A DNA stretch of 64,000 nt from the NCBI GenBank assembly GCA_003669555.1, contig QWOS01000038.1, positions 1 to 64,000 on the forward strand. The letters run 5' to 3'. Position numbers and translations under genes: made by a program. Of the stretch, positions 63,150 to 64,000 are shown piece after piece. The notes beneath the pieces are model-generated. The model was not told the origin of the DNA, searched no databases, and saw nothing but the letters and a program-made list of their open reading frames with translations. How positions within the stretch are numbered: position 1 is the first letter of the stretch; every line of letters begins with the position of its first letter. The DNA comes from Planctomycetota bacterium. Its GTDB lineage: Bacteria > Planctomycetota > Planctomycetia > Gemmatales > Gemmataceae.

Positions 63150-64000
63150 ATGGCCAAGAGCCCCGTCAAGGAATCGAACACTGGTCTGATCATTGTGCTG
63201 GTCTTTTTCATCCTTTCGACACTCGGGTTGGGTGTCGGCACCTACATGGGTTTTGCCGAGCAGAAAAAGTTCGTCGATATTGCCAAAGATGCCGAGACCA
63301 AGAAAAAAGACTCCGACGACCGCAAGCGGCTATACGCCGCTCAAGCGCAACTGCTTTACAAGTATATTGCCAACAAAGACCTGCCTATCGCGCAGGATGA
63401 CAAAATGGAAATCCCCACGGACCGCATCAATCTCGAGTCGGGTGGTGCCTGGGCCAGCAAAAAGACCGAAGGCCTGATCCAGGCCCTGCAGGAGATCGAA
63501 AACGCCCAAGCCATCAATGGAGCTGGCAAACAGGAAAAGATCCTGGGTGTGGGCACCGTTGTCACCCCCTTCCTCAAGGTGGCGGAGCTGACCATCGCTC
63601 AGAAAAAACAGTATGAAGCCAGCCTGCAGACCCAGCGATCCAGTCACGACAAATCATTGGCGGACCTCACCCAGCAGTTCCAGGATGACAAAAAAATCCT
63701 CACCAAGCGCGCCACCGACTCGGAGGATCGCCAGAAGAAGGTTGAGGCCGACTTCCTGAGCTTCCGCAAGGCGGTCACCGACTTGCAGGCTCAGGAAAAG
63801 GGTGCCGCCGAAAGTTCGCGCAAAGACATCCTGGCCAAGCTGGATGCGATTGCCGGCGAGGCCTTGAAGGAAGCTGAAGCCAGGAAGGATGGAGATATCA
63901 ATGCCTTGCGAAAATCTCTGGCGGAACAGCGCCGGGACAATGATCGCCTGAAGAACGACATGGTTTCCGCCAAGCTGATGAAGCCCAGCGGCTGGAAAGT
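63150..64000 (+). CDS. Membrane-anchored coiled-coil protein, partial (runs off the window)
   Basis: MAKSPVKESNTGLIIVLVFFILSTLGLGVGTYMGFAEQKKFVDIAKDAETKKKDSDD...: one TM helix followed by a charged helical region; no stop before 64000. Confidence 0.85.
   Translation, partial: MAKSPVKESNTGLIIVLVFFILSTLGLGVGTYMGFAEQKKFVDIAKDAETKKKDSDDRKRLYAAQAQLLYKYIANKDLPIAQDDKMEIPTDRINLESGGAWASKKTEGLIQALQEIENAQAINGAGKQEKILGVGTVVTPFLKVAELTIAQKKQYEASLQTQRSSHDKSLADLTQQFQDDKKILTKRATDSEDRQKKVEADFLSFRKAVTDLQAQEKGAAESSRKDILAKLDAIAGEALKEAEARKDGDINALRKSLAEQRRDNDRLKNDMVSAKLMKPSGWK

Overview
64 kb of a GC-rich, gene-dense bacterial chromosome, almost certainly from Planctomycetota. The supporting families are DUF1501 + DUF1549/DUF1553 (PSCyt1) gene pairs, DUF1559 proteins, a TIGR02996/LRR protein and a CotH-like protein. 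Most of the window is ordinary: proS, an ABC-2 transporter, tRNA-Glu, methionine-salvage genes mtnB-mtnD-mtnC, moaC, polyprenyl synthase, gmhA/gmhB, lhgO, ftsY, nusB, ribH, rho, coaE and polA. The most unusual segment is ~3.6-9.0 kb. Two ~345 bp direct repeats (roughly 93% identical by eye, offset 5051 bp) derived from the 3' end of a DUF1501 gene bracket an island next to tRNA-Glu(UUC). The island holds (i) a Zeta-toxin-like P-loop protein with an ATGA-overlapping 59-aa partner, (ii) a decayed transposase between 11-bp inverted repeats, and (iii) a three-gene, overlapping minus-strand operon encoding a SAM methyltransferase, an Rnl-type RNA ligase and an HD + polynucleotide-kinase fusion (HD-Pnk type). 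I read this operon as an RNA-repair cassette. HD-Pnk and RNA ligases are known families; the coupling to a methyltransferase and the island context are the parts worth checking. Also notable: a formylglycine-generating-enzyme-like gene with a single in-frame TGA, a jacalin-like lectin remnant without a start codon, three DUF1559 proteins with an internal rather than N-terminal pilin-like helix, and a Rho factor with a long repetitive N-terminal extension. Many ORFs in the supplied track are antisense shadows in GC-rich genes and were rejected.
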